36,871 nt of DNA from JAQIBY01 sp046546095 (GCA_046546095.1 JBKGYK010000026.1:1-36871), one strand, 5' to 3'; shown: positions 15,805 to 25,283, numbered from the stretch's first letter. The notes: a model not told the origin generated them from the sequence alone. Numbers and translations: made by a program.

Positions 15805-17664
15805 ATGGATAATTTTATATTTTCAGGATTTGGCTTATCCCCGGGCAGACATTCAATTGGCAATGAAAAAATTGAAAATGCGCTGGAAGACGGCTTTCTT
15901 ACCGGATTCAACAAAGCACGTGTAGCCTCCGGAGAATCCTATCAGAAATACAAAAAATCGGGAGGTAAACTCAGCCCTTTTGCCTTTATGGCTGAAAAAA
16001 AGATGGGTTTTGTCAGGCGTTCACATGTTGTACCTTTTCCTCCCGTCAAACATGCATACAAACGTGCAGACAACAGCCTTGACCTGGCCATCAAAGCAAG
16101 CAGTGAAGCCATTGATGATTGCGGTATCTCTCCTGATGACATTGATATGTGGATGGCAAGCACTGCTACTGCCCATGAAATGGCACCCGGACTTGCAGCT
16201 ACCCTGAAATGTTATTTTGTGCCATACAGCAATCAGACACCTACCCACAGTCTTACATCAGCATGTGTGGGGTTCAACATCAATATTGAACTGGCCATAC
16301 AAAAAATGAGAAGCCAGCCGGAGATCAAACATATCCTGATTGTTCACACAGAGGTAATGTCCGAATTGCTGGTCAATGAAGATGATTTTGTACCGGTCAC
16401 AAGTTTTGGTGATGCTGCAGCAGCAGTAGTTCTGTCCAGGAAGGAAGGCAACAAAGCTGAGGGAATACAGCACACACGCAATTACGAAGACCTGCGGATG
16501 CTGGATTTTCTTGGTGCCGGCAAATCCGGAGATTTATATATGGAGCCACGGGTGGTTAAAAGCCGGGCTGTCCCAAACATGCTACGCGTGATCCGGGAAA
16601 TCTCAGAACAGGAAAACAAACAGGCAAAAGATTACGATATTTTCATTCCGCATCAGACAGGACATGCCATTGTTGGCTCAGTAGCTGAGCAGGCCGGCGT
16701 TCCAGCTTCAGTTTGTTATCAGGGTGTACAGCTTTCACTTGGTAATCTTTCCGGTGCATCGGTTCCGGCAGGATTTTATCAGCTAAATAAAGAAGGAAAA
16801 CTCAAAGCCGGACAACATATTTTGACCGCCGTTGCCGGACTTGGTGGAGAATACGGAGGTTTTTCATACATTGTTCCCGGACAAACCAAATTCAGCTCAA
16901 ATGGCAGTCACCTGCAGGACAAAACCGTATTCATCACGGGTGCTACCGGTGATTTGGCGGAAAAGACCATTGACAATTTACTCAGGCATAAGGCCAGACT
17001 TATTCTGCATGTAAGAAATGAGAATAAAGCCGAAATGTTGCATAAAAAATACGCAGGAAAAGAGGAGAGTATCCGTTTTGCCATTGCTGATTTAAGCCAG
17101 TCAGAAGAAGTTGAACAGATGGCAGCCGGTATAAAGGAGCTGGGAATAAAACCCGACTACTTCATTCACAATGCAGCTTCCACAGGCAGCCTGAGTCGTG
17201 CCACAAAAGTGAGTCATGACGAGATGAACAGTGTTGAACACGTCAATCATCGGGCAGCGCGCATCATCATCGAGTCATTGTTTGACAGCATAGGAGAAAC
17301 CGTATTATTTGTTGGCTCTGTAGCAGAGGATGCCATGTTTTCGGGATCCTCAAGCTATGTTGCTTCCAAACGTGCACTGCATGCCTATGCAGTTGACCTG
17401 GCCAAGCGGTATTACAGGGAAAACAAGCGGGTTGTTTATTACATGCCCGGCATCATTGACACCGGCATGGTTGGCAAGCTTAACGAAGCACAGAAAAGTG
17501 CATCCATGCTTGCCATCAGACAAAAAGAGCTTATTTCGGCAGAGGAAATTGCAGACCGCATTGTTAAATCACTGTATCTTCCAAAGGTTCATGGTGTTGA
17601 AGCGGGGTATGAAGGTGCCCTGATGGTTAGAAGGGATGCATATTACAAGGAGGATTTGATATGA
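15805..17664 (+). CDS. Ketosynthase III - SDR ketoreductase fusion (copy 1)
   Basis: A 619-aa two-domain enzyme. Residues 1-360 are a thiolase-fold ketosynthase III with a complete Cys-His-Asn triad: C154 (TSACVGFN), H283 (FIPHQTG) and N314 (SLGNLSGAS). It condenses an acyl thioester with malonyl-ACP or a similar unit. Residues 370-619 are a short-chain dehydrogenase with the nucleotide motif TGATGDLA (from T378), the HNAAS strand, a Ser in FVGSVAED and the catalytic pair Y518/K522 (YVASK), so the reductase looks active. Fusion of the two activities would condense and then reduce the 3-keto product. A frame open further upstream overlaps the hydratase; the ATG at 15805 gives the proper KAS start. 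Its last four bases (ATGA) overlap the next gene. Confidence 0.9.
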   Translation: MDNFIFSGFGLSPGRHSIGNEKIENALEDGFLTGFNKARVASGESYQKYKKSGGKLSPFAFMAEKKMGFVRRSHVVPFPPVKHAYKRADNSLDLAIKASSEAIDDCGISPDDIDMWMASTATAHEMAPGLAATLKCYFVPYSNQTPTHSLTSACVGFNINIELAIQKMRSQPEIKHILIVHTEVMSELLVNEDDFVPVTSFGDAAAAVVLSRKEGNKAEGIQHTRNYEDLRMLDFLGAGKSGDLYMEPRVVKSRAVPNMLRVIREISEQENKQAKDYDIFIPHQTGHAIVGSVAEQAGVPASVCYQGVQLSLGNLSGASVPAGFYQLNKEGKLKAGQHILTAVAGLGGEYGGFSYIVPGQTKFSSNGSHLQDKTVFITGATGDLAEKTIDNLLRHKARLILHVRNENKAEMLHKKYAGKEESIRFAIADLSQSEEVEQMAAGIKELGIKPDYFIHNAASTGSLSRATKVSHDEMNSVEHVNHRAARIIIESLFDSIGETVLFVGSVAEDAMFSGSSSYVASKRALHAYAVDLAKRYYRENKRVVYYMPGIIDTGMVGKLNEAQKSASMLAIRQKELISAEEIADRIVKSLYLPKVHGVEAGYEGALMVRRDAYYKEDLI

Positions 17665-19523
17665 GAAATTACATATTCAGCGGATACGGACATGCAGCCG
17701 GCGCATATGAGATCAGCAATGCTGATATCATGGATGCTATCAGGAAGCACTATCTGAGAGGTTTCAGAGAGGATAAAATCATTCAGTCCCGCAATTATCA
17801 GAGTTTTTTGAAAGAACATCCAAACGTATCTCCTTTTGATTATTTTGCCGGATACAAAATGGGTTTTTTCAAACGACATCATGTTTCACCCTTTCCTCCA
17901 GCGAGAAAGAAGTTATTTTATGCAGAAACATCGCTTGAACTGGGGGTCAAGGCCATACAAAATGCCATCATGGATGCCGGCCTGAGTGTGGGGGATATAT
18001 CTGCATGGTTTGTCAGTACTGTATCGCCGCATGAGCAGGCACCAGGTCTGGCAGCTACCATAAAAGCCCATTTCACCGATCTTGACAATACAAATCCCGC
18101 TTTCACGCTGGCATCCGGATGTTCCGGCTTCAATCTTAACCTTGAACATGCCATTGAATATCTGGCCAACAATCCCGGGGCCAGACATGTTGTGGTTGCA
18201 CACACCGAAACCATGTCCGACTTTCTGACCCAGCGGACAAAGTTTGTTCCGTTTGTAACTTTTGGCGATGCAGCCGCAGCTGTGGTTCTAAGCCGGGAAG
18301 AGGCTGAAGAAAAATACGGTTTGTTGTCTGTCAGCAATTACCAGGACATGCAAATGGTGGATTTTGTGGGTGTTGATAAGGAAGGGCATTTGTATATGGA
18401 GGATTCTGTGATCAAGGACAGAGCCATTGTCAACATGGCAAAAAGCGGAAAGGAAATGCTGGACCATTTGCACTGGCAGGCACCGGATATTGATCATTTT
18501 GTTCCCCATCAGACCGGCAGTGCCATTTTACTGCCCACAGCAGAGGAGCTTGGCATAGATAGCGGGCAGTTGTTTCTTGATGCTCAGAAACAATTCGGCA
18601 ATGTTTCAGGTTCCACAGTTCCCATCAGCTTGTCCATGCTCAGCAATGAAAACAGGCTCCGACCGGGGATGAAGATACTCAGCACTGTGGCAGGTGTGGG
18701 CGGAAAATACGGAGCATTTGCCTATCTTGTACCCGACAGAAAAAACAAGCCGGCAAAAATCCTGCATCGCAATGAGCTTAGCGGCAAAACCTGCCTGATA
18801 ACCGGAAGTACAGGGGCCCTGGGTTCTGAAATTGCCATGGAGCTTGCCCGGCGTGGTGCCAGTCTGATCCTTCATCATGCAGGCAATAAAACCGGAGCTG
18901 TAGCTCTGGCATCTGCTGCTAAAAACCTGGGTGTAAAAGCAGACATCATTTCTGCAGATTTCACCAGTGAAAAAGAAACCAATGAATTTATTGATGAAAT
19001 TCTGAAAGGATACAACAAGATCAATTACCTTGTTCATGCTGCAGGGATATCAGAGAATCCTGCATACGAAAATTCTCCTGGTGTTGATGATATGATGCAG
19101 GTCAACTGTTTTGCCCCGCTGGAAATCAGCAAAAAGCTCATGCCTGTGCTCAAAGAAACCCTTGTATATTTGGGTTCTGCTGCTGAAGACATTCCCATTG
19201 AAGGATTTCCGGGTTTTGTAGCATCCAAAGCCTGCCTTCATGGCGCAGCCGGCAGTGCTGCAGGCGAATTCATTTCTGTGGGAATACGCAGTCTCTATTA
19301 TATGGCAGGCATTCTGGACAAGGGAAGCAGCCAGAACATTCCTGTCAGGCAGGCATTTCAGTTTATGATAAAAAACGGACAGGAAGTACCCATCCCTGTC
19401 AGTGGAACAGCTTACCGAATTGTAAGCTCACTGTATATCCCCAAAGTACTTGGCGTACAAAATGTTTGGGAAGGCCCGATGATTGTCCGCAGGGACGGTT
19501 ATGTACTGGAGACGGATGTATGA
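17661..19523 (+). CDS. Ketosynthase III - SDR fusion (copy 2, reductase Tyr replaced)
   Basis: A 620-aa paralogue of the preceding gene with the same order. The ketosynthase triad is complete and at identical positions: C154 (ASGCSGFN), H283 (FVPHQTG), N314 (QFGNVSGST). The SDR part keeps the nucleotide site TGSTGALG (from T381), HAAGIS and the Ser region YLGSAAED, but the catalytic Tyr is Phe: F519 in GFVASK, with K523 retained. The reductase is therefore probably inactive or has a changed role (structural, binding, or control). The N-terminal segments FSGYGHAAGAYEIS and FSGFGLSPGRHSIG are clearly homologous. It starts within the stop of copy 1 (ATGA overlap), so production is coupled. Confidence 0.9.
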   Translation: MRNYIFSGYGHAAGAYEISNADIMDAIRKHYLRGFREDKIIQSRNYQSFLKEHPNVSPFDYFAGYKMGFFKRHHVSPFPPARKKLFYAETSLELGVKAIQNAIMDAGLSVGDISAWFVSTVSPHEQAPGLAATIKAHFTDLDNTNPAFTLASGCSGFNLNLEHAIEYLANNPGARHVVVAHTETMSDFLTQRTKFVPFVTFGDAAAAVVLSREEAEEKYGLLSVSNYQDMQMVDFVGVDKEGHLYMEDSVIKDRAIVNMAKSGKEMLDHLHWQAPDIDHFVPHQTGSAILLPTAEELGIDSGQLFLDAQKQFGNVSGSTVPISLSMLSNENRLRPGMKILSTVAGVGGKYGAFAYLVPDRKNKPAKILHRNELSGKTCLITGSTGALGSEIAMELARRGASLILHHAGNKTGAVALASAAKNLGVKADIISADFTSEKETNEFIDEILKGYNKINYLVHAAGISENPAYENSPGVDDMMQVNCFAPLEISKKLMPVLKETLVYLGSAAEDIPIEGFPGFVASKACLHGAAGSAAGEFISVGIRSLYYMAGILDKGSSQNIPVRQAFQFMIKNGQEVPIPVSGTAYRIVSSLYIPKVLGVQNVWEGPMIVRRDGYVLETDV

Positions 19524-19541
19524 TTGGATTTGTCAGAATAA

Positions 19542-19691
19542 ATGTTTAATATTGTGCCAATTTTTGAGAAAAAACGGATAAATGCATCAATCAGCATCAT
19601 GCCCGCGGACATATCTGAGAAAGAGTTTTGGCGACTTGTATTCGAACAAGGCCGGACCGTGGTAGATGCAAGTAATTTGGCTGATTTTTGA
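19542..19691 (+). CDS. Possible small protein (49 aa), unknown
   Basis: An ATG frame of 49 codons in the 269-base gap after the fusion operon. It begins 18 bases after the previous stop and has an acidic/aromatic helix-like middle (ISEKEFWRLVFEQGRTVV). I recognise no family. It would be co-transcribed with the ketosynthase genes if real. The rest of the gap holds only AT-rich sequence before kamA. Confidence 0.35.
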   Translation: MFNIVPIFEKKRINASISIMPADISEKEFWRLVFEQGRTVVDASNLADF

Positions 19692-19792
19692 TCATTCATA
19701 AACCCACCAGCCAATATCCGAATTCAACAATAAGCAAGCTTTGTTTGTTAATCTTATTGATTTTCAACATCTGAGTAAAAAAAAGATTATTT

Positions 19793-21985
19793 ATGACACA
19801 TATTTCCACATTAGACAAGATAGCACTGAATCCACGTGCACACAAATTATTGCATCAACTTCTTGAGGAGAATCCCATTGTACGGGACATTCTGGAGAAG
19901 GCTGAAACAGAGACAGAAGCTACTGAAAGCTTCAGGGATTGGGCCATGTCAATTCTCAGTGAATCACAGGTTGCCATGGATTATTATTTAAAGAAGGTAA
20001 AAGGCAGGGAGTATTTTGACAAACTCCGCTGGCAGGATTATGCCGCCATCAGAATTCTTGATTACATTGAACATGCGGACAGTTATTTTAAAGATGGCAA
20101 CCTTCGCGGTAAAAAAGTTGCCAATCATCCTGTCAGGTTATTGTGGCTGGCGCATAAAAAAGGTACAGGCGGCGCCAAACCAGATTTTTTCAGGGATATG
20201 ATGTACCTTTTCCGTCAGATGAGTGGAAAAACTGCCAGAAAGAAATACAGCAAGGAGCAGGTGCTTAAGTGGATGGACAGATGGCCCAGCGGACTTGACA
20301 GCAGGATCATTGAGCAAAGGGAAAAAAATCGTGACAGAATCATCAGGATCTTCATTGAGAAAATAGATTCCGGAGAAATCAAAGATAAAAAATACCGGTT
20401 TGATCCGGATATGTCAGACAATCAGAAGTACAATCAAATGCTGGACTGGTGGAACAAATCCGTTTTTCATCTTCGCTTTGCCATCCGCAGTCCTAAACTT
20501 CTCAACGAAATGCTGGACAACAGTCTGGACACAGACACCATGGAATTGTTGGAGCGGGCAAAAAAAGCCGGAATTCCATTTTTTGTCAATCCATACTATT
20601 TGTCTTTGCTGAATGTTCATGCTCCGGATTTCGCCATAGGAGCAGATCTGGCCATACGGCAATATGTGTTGTATTCAGAACAGCTTGTGCATGAATTCGG
20701 ACATATTGTGGCCTGGGAAAAGGAAGATATTGTTGAGCCGGGCAAACCCAATGCTGCTGGCTGGATACTGCCATCACGCCATTCTGTTCACCGGAGGTAC
20801 CCCGAGGTGGCCATCCTGATCCCTGAAACGGTAGGTCGTGCCTGCGGTGGTTTATGTTCAAGCTGTCAGCGCATGTATGATTTCCAACGAGGCAATCTGA
20901 ATTTTAATCTGGATAAGCTCCGACCAGATGAAACATGGACAGAACGGCTTGAACGCTACCTGAAATACTGGGAGGAAGACACCCAGTTGCGGGATATTCT
21001 GATCACCGGAGGCGATGCCCTGATGAGCAGCGACAAATCCATGGGTCGCATCTTAGAATCTGTATACCAGATGGCACTCAGGAAGAAAGAGGCCAACAAG
21101 AATCGTCCGGAAAGTGAAAAATATGCTGAAATTGTCAGGGTAAGGCTGGGCACAAGAATGCCGCTTTATCTGCCTCAAAGAATCACTGACGACCTGATCA
21201 GGGTTCTTCGCGATTTCAAGGAAAAGGCCAGAGCAATCGGCATCAAGCAGTTTGTGATACAAACACATGTGGAATCACCCATGGAAATCACACCAGAATC
21301 CAAATCAGCTTTTGACAAACTCATTTCCGCAGGCTGGACAGTAACCAACCAACTGGTATTTACTACAGCAGCCTCACGACGGGGACATACAGCCAAGCTG
21401 CGTGAGGTACTGAATGATATCGGTATCCTCACCTATTACACCTTTTCTGTTAAAGGATTTATGGAGAATTCATCACAATTTGCTACCAATGCCCGTGCAG
21501 TACAGGAGCAGATTGAAGAAAAAGACCTTGGCCGGATACCTGAAAAACATTATGAACGAATCAAACAATTTCCTCTGCATGCCGAAAACATGGTAGAGCA
21601 GATTGATTCCCTTCGCAAGGAAGAAAACATTCCTTTTCTGGCCACTGACCGGAACGTCCTCAATATGCCGGGCGTTGGCAAAAGCCTCACCTACCGGGTT
21701 ATTGGCATCACACGGGACGGACGCAGAATCCTGGAATTTGATCATGACAGCAACCGCCGGCATTCACCGATCATCGACAAAATGGGTCGCGTGGTAATCA
21801 TTGAATCCAAATCCATGAACACCTACCTTGACCAACTTGAGGCTATGGGTGAAGATAAAGAGGAGTATGACAATGTATTTGGTTACTCGATTGGTGAAAC
21901 CGAGCCACGCATTCCTATATATGAGTATCCCGACTATGATTTTGTCATTACTGATGAGATGACAAATCTTAATACAGAGGCTTAG
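19793..21985 (+). CDS. KamA-family radical SAM aminomutase, long form
   Basis: A 730-aa enzyme. The radical SAM cluster motif CxxxCxxC is C351/C355/C358 (CGGLCSSC); GGDALMS and the PLP-lysine region follow, with K630 in NMPGVGKS. That is a lysine 2,3-aminomutase fold, but the cluster lies about 225 residues later than in typical 416-aa KamA (C125 there), so a long helical N-terminal domain is added. The substrate-carboxylate/amine region also differs: where KamA has DAPGGGGK, this has NMPGVGK, and RGHTAK replaces the KGVND region. As I recall, glutamate 2,3-aminomutase has Asn in place of that Asp, so a non-lysine substrate such as glutamate is possible (inference). No lysine-fermentation genes (kamD/E, kdd, kce) are adjacent. 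Confidence 0.85.
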   Translation: MTHISTLDKIALNPRAHKLLHQLLEENPIVRDILEKAETETEATESFRDWAMSILSESQVAMDYYLKKVKGREYFDKLRWQDYAAIRILDYIEHADSYFKDGNLRGKKVANHPVRLLWLAHKKGTGGAKPDFFRDMMYLFRQMSGKTARKKYSKEQVLKWMDRWPSGLDSRIIEQREKNRDRIIRIFIEKIDSGEIKDKKYRFDPDMSDNQKYNQMLDWWNKSVFHLRFAIRSPKLLNEMLDNSLDTDTMELLERAKKAGIPFFVNPYYLSLLNVHAPDFAIGADLAIRQYVLYSEQLVHEFGHIVAWEKEDIVEPGKPNAAGWILPSRHSVHRRYPEVAILIPETVGRACGGLCSSCQRMYDFQRGNLNFNLDKLRPDETWTERLERYLKYWEEDTQLRDILITGGDALMSSDKSMGRILESVYQMALRKKEANKNRPESEKYAEIVRVRLGTRMPLYLPQRITDDLIRVLRDFKEKARAIGIKQFVIQTHVESPMEITPESKSAFDKLISAGWTVTNQLVFTTAASRRGHTAKLREVLNDIGILTYYTFSVKGFMENSSQFATNARAVQEQIEEKDLGRIPEKHYERIKQFPLHAENMVEQIDSLRKEENIPFLATDRNVLNMPGVGKSLTYRVIGITRDGRRILEFDHDSNRRHSPIIDKMGRVVIIESKSMNTYLDQLEAMGEDKEEYDNVFGYSIGETEPRIPIYEYPDYDFVITDEMTNLNTEA

Positions 21986-22016
21986 TCAGTTTACATAAAG
22001 TAGCAATGATTCTGAA

Positions 22017-22049
22017 AGCAGGAAGAAAACATTCATTTTCATTCCTGCT
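22017..22049 (+). terminator. Weak hairpin after kamA
   Basis: AGCAGGAA (22017-22024) pairs with TTCCTGCT (22042-22049) around a 17-base loop, and a short T-run follows at 22058-22062. It lies 32 bases after the kamA stop. It might terminate the transcript; the long loop makes this uncertain. The rest of the 262-base gap shows only a weak TATTTTTA (22221-22228) ahead of the next gene. Confidence 0.35.
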
Positions 22050-22247
22050 TCAGGTTGTTTTTGCAGGAAATCCTGCAATCAAGGCCTGACAAGGCTTCCC
22101 ACACACATATCATTTTCCCGGACAACGTAAAACGGCAATACGTGGTATAATTCAAAATTGCAGGCTCATAAGTTATGTTCTTTTGCCTGCCTGATATTTC
22201 ATAAACCCGTAATTCTTTCTTATTTTTAGCCGACCAAAAGGTATCAC

Positions 22248-22706
22248 ATGAAAAAAATAAAAACAGAATCACAGGCAGAAATTAATGAAATTATCCGGAA
22301 AGCTGATGTATGCACACTCAGCATGACTGACGGAGAAGAACCCTATGCTGTTCCGATGAACTTTGGGTATCGTGATGGTGTGATTTATCTTCACAGTGCT
22401 CCCACAGGCAAAAAGTTTGACTTTCTCACCAAAAACAATAAGGTATGTATTGTCTTTTATGTGGATGAAGCCATGAACATACGGCATGAAAAAGTGGCTT
22501 GCTCCTATTCGATGAAGTTTCGCTCAGTTTTGGCATACGGCCGCCTTGAGGACATCACGGATCATCAGGAAAAAATCGATGGTATGAATGAGGTCATGAT
22601 TCAATACACCGGGAAATCTTTCAGTTATAACGACCCTGCCATTCGCGGCGTAAGGGTAATGAAAGTGCATGTTGACAAATTCACTGCTTTCAACCGGGGT
22701 TACTGA
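22248..22706 (+). CDS. Pyridoxamine 5'-phosphate oxidase-fold (flavin-binding) protein
   Basis: A 152-aa split-barrel flavoprotein. ADVCTLSMTDGEEPYAVPMNFGY and IYLHSAPTGKKFDFL (read as two strands) match the PPOX/NimA-type family that binds FMN, F420 or heme; SVLAYGRLEDI forms the next strand. Members include 5-nitroimidazole reductases and many uncharacterised proteins, so the substrate cannot be named. The stop TGA (22704-22706) shares its A with the ATG of the methyltransferase, so the two are translationally coupled. Confidence 0.85.
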   Translation: MKKIKTESQAEINEIIRKADVCTLSMTDGEEPYAVPMNFGYRDGVIYLHSAPTGKKFDFLTKNNKVCIVFYVDEAMNIRHEKVACSYSMKFRSVLAYGRLEDITDHQEKIDGMNEVMIQYTGKSFSYNDPAIRGVRVMKVHVDKFTAFNRGY

Positions 22707-23350
22707 TGCTAAACAAAAACAACAACCGATACTGGGACAGGCGTGCAGGAGTTTATGACAAGAAAAACGCTTACGGCAAAAGCCGGATTTATGCCAAGTG
22801 CATTGATTTGATAAGGCAAAGCATTGACAAAGGTTGCAGTGTTGTGGATCTTGGGTGCGGCACCGGCCTTGTCACCTACAGTCTGGCCGATATAGCAGCC
22901 TCCATCACAGCCATTGACAGCTCTGAGGGGATGATTTCCATGGCCAGAGCAAAAAAAAGAAAAGGTCTGCATGAGCACATCACCTTTACAATGGCAGACA
23001 TGCATTACACAGGTCTACCTCCCCAGGCAGCAGATGTCACTCTGTTGTGCAATGTTCTGCATCATTCGTATTCTCCCCAGGCATTGCTTATGGAAGCCAA
23101 ACGCATCACCAAACCCAACGGCCTGATAATCATTTTCACAAATTGTTATGCCAGCATCAGAGGCATCAATGGATTCATCGCATTTACGCAAGGTTTTTTG
23201 GGCAGGGCTTTCAGGCTGATACCATGGGTCAAATTGTATTCCCTTCGGCGTTTACGCAATGCACTGGAAAACAGCGGCATGGTCATCATCGCAGAGCGAA
23301 AATTTTCACACAGGGGCATACTGGGCTTATTTACAATCCTGAAAACCTGA
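22706..23350 (+). CDS. Class I SAM-dependent methyltransferase
   Basis: A 214-aa methyltransferase with motif I VVDLGCGTGLV, the acidic ribose-binding AIDSSEGM, motif II-like TMADMHYTGLP and LCNVLHHSYSP (Methyltransf_11 type). The substrate is unknown. It overlaps the upstream PPOX gene by one base and lies 4 bases before the antiporter gene, so all three could form an operon. Ubiquinone/menaquinone methyltransferases (UbiE) are longer and differ in the end part, so I do not call it UbiE. Confidence 0.85.
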   Translation: MLNKNNNRYWDRRAGVYDKKNAYGKSRIYAKCIDLIRQSIDKGCSVVDLGCGTGLVTYSLADIAASITAIDSSEGMISMARAKKRKGLHEHITFTMADMHYTGLPPQAADVTLLCNVLHHSYSPQALLMEAKRITKPNGLIIIFTNCYASIRGINGFIAFTQGFLGRAFRLIPWVKLYSLRRLRNALENSGMVIIAERKFSHRGILGLFTILKT

Positions 23351-23354
23351 GAAG

Positions 23355-25283
23355 ATGAACAGGGCGATGCGGAGCATACTAATCCTTAGTTTTTTCCTGA
23401 CAGGTATACTGGCAACACCTTCCCTGTCTGCCGGCACTGCTTCCCCTGACAGCATGCGTGTTACACTTCCGGATATCATTGTCAGTAATACCGATGTAAA
23501 TATTAACATTGTACTATACAAAGATGGTGAAGTGATGCACGACTACTCTGAAGAGGGTCGTGTACGGGTAAACGGAGAAGTTGAATACCTGAATTTCCTC
23601 AATGGCAAGGCGGAACTCACCCATCGTTTTCACAGAAAACAAAGCTTCCGGCTTACCTGTGGCAGGCAAACCTATATTTGTAATGTAAGGCCAATTCCTT
23701 TATGGATGAGTGTAATTCCTCCTCTGATAGCCATTTTGTTTGCCCTGATATTCAAAGAAGTCTTTTCCGCCCTGGTTCTGGGAATTTTCAGCGGGACATT
23801 CATCATCAGCATGTACCAGTATGTGTCATTCTACAAGTCTTTGCTGAATGCCATTTTACGCTTAATAGACACATATATCATTCAGGCCCTGAATGATGCC
23901 GGACACTTATCCATTATTGTTTTTTCCATGTTGATTGGCGGTATGGTAGGCATTATCACAAAAAACGGCGGGATGCGAGGGATTGTCGCAGTTTTATCCA
24001 GACGGGCAAAAACGTCCCGCTCGGGGCAGCTTGTCACCTGGCTGATGGGGCTGGCCATATTTTTTGATGATTATGCCAATACTCTGGTTGTGGGCAACAC
24101 CATGCGCAATGTCACTGATAAGCTAAGAATATCGCGGGAAAAACTTGCTTTCATTGTTGACAGCACAGCAGCTCCGATTGCGTCCATCGCTTTTATCACC
24201 ACATGGATAGGAGCAGAATTGTCTTACATTCAGGATGGTATTTCCACCATCGGTTTAGATACCAATCCTTACAGCGTGTTCTTTGCCTCCCTGAAATATT
24301 CATTTTATCCCATCATGGCTCTGATTTTTGTTTTGATGATAGTAATGACGCGCCGTGATTTCGGCCCCATGTTTAAGATTGAGATGAATGCACGCAAAGG
24401 CATCACCGACAGCAATCAAAAACAGACATCAGAGAAGCAGGTCAAAAAATCTGCATCTTACAATGCGCTGATTCCAGTATTGGTCATTGTTTTTGGCACA
24501 ATTACCGGCCTGATATACTCAGGCTGGGACAGTGACCTCTGGCACAATCCCGGGCTGAGCTTTGGTGCAAAACTATCCCATATCATTGGTGAGGCAGACT
24601 CATTCAAAGCCCTTCTCTGGTCTTCTTTTGCCGGAGTTTTGGTTGCCATCACACTGACAGTGAGTCAAAAACTGTTAAATTTAAGAAAAACAATAGATGC
24701 CATGGTCGGGGGATTCAAATCCATGCTGACAGCCATTTTGATTCTCACCTTTGCATGGTCACTGGCACTGCTCACTGAGCATTTACACACTGCAGAATTC
24801 ATCAGCAATACCATGCGCAATTTATCTGTATCCCCTTACCTGATTCCAACCATCAGTTTTGTCTTTTCCGCTGCCATAGCTTTCAGCACCGGTTCAAGCT
24901 GGGGAACCATGGCCATCATGTATCCCTTGATTCTGCCCTCCAGCTGGCTGATTTTTGCAGAAAACGGCCTTGATCATGCCACAAGCATGATGCTGTTCAA
25001 CAATCTGGTTTCCACCGTCATCGCCGGTTCGGTACTGGGTGACCACTGCTCACCAATTTCAGATACCACCATACTATCATCCCTTGCCTCAGGTTGCTCA
25101 CACATCCAGCATGTGCGGACACAAATGCCATACGCTCTCACTGTGGGCAGTGTTGCTGTACTGACAGGCACTTTGCCGGCTGCCTACGGTTTCCCTGTTT
25201 ATATTTCAATTCCGGCAGGATTGTTAATTTTGTATCTGATATTGAGAATTTTCGGAAAAAAATTACCGGTTACTAAACTTTAA
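23355..25283 (+). CDS. Na+/H+ antiporter NhaC-like with N-terminal secreted domain
   Basis: A 642-aa membrane protein. The first 25 residues are a signal peptide; residues of about 30-120 form a small beta-domain with two Cys (C94-type FRLTCGRQTYIC) that should sit outside the membrane. From RPIPLWMSVIPPL on, 10-12 helices follow with typical NhaC/antiporter phrases: GGMVGIITKNGGM, IFFDDYANTLVVGNTMR, STAAPIASIAFITTWIG, FSTGSSWGTMAIMYPL and GSVLGDHCSPISDTTILSS. The last phrase carries polar residues for ion passage. The transported ion pair is inferred from the family. The added outer domain is unusual relative to bacterial NhaC. Start: ATG 23355; an in-frame ATG four codons on is an alternative. 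Confidence 0.9.
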   Translation: MNRAMRSILILSFFLTGILATPSLSAGTASPDSMRVTLPDIIVSNTDVNINIVLYKDGEVMHDYSEEGRVRVNGEVEYLNFLNGKAELTHRFHRKQSFRLTCGRQTYICNVRPIPLWMSVIPPLIAILFALIFKEVFSALVLGIFSGTFIISMYQYVSFYKSLLNAILRLIDTYIIQALNDAGHLSIIVFSMLIGGMVGIITKNGGMRGIVAVLSRRAKTSRSGQLVTWLMGLAIFFDDYANTLVVGNTMRNVTDKLRISREKLAFIVDSTAAPIASIAFITTWIGAELSYIQDGISTIGLDTNPYSVFFASLKYSFYPIMALIFVLMIVMTRRDFGPMFKIEMNARKGITDSNQKQTSEKQVKKSASYNALIPVLVIVFGTITGLIYSGWDSDLWHNPGLSFGAKLSHIIGEADSFKALLWSSFAGVLVAITLTVSQKLLNLRKTIDAMVGGFKSMLTAILILTFAWSLALLTEHLHTAEFISNTMRNLSVSPYLIPTISFVFSAAIAFSTGSSWGTMAIMYPLILPSSWLIFAENGLDHATSMMLFNNLVSTVIAGSVLGDHCSPISDTTILSSLASGCSHIQHVRTQMPYALTVGSVAVLTGTLPAAYGFPVYISIPAGLLILYLILRIFGKKLPVTKL

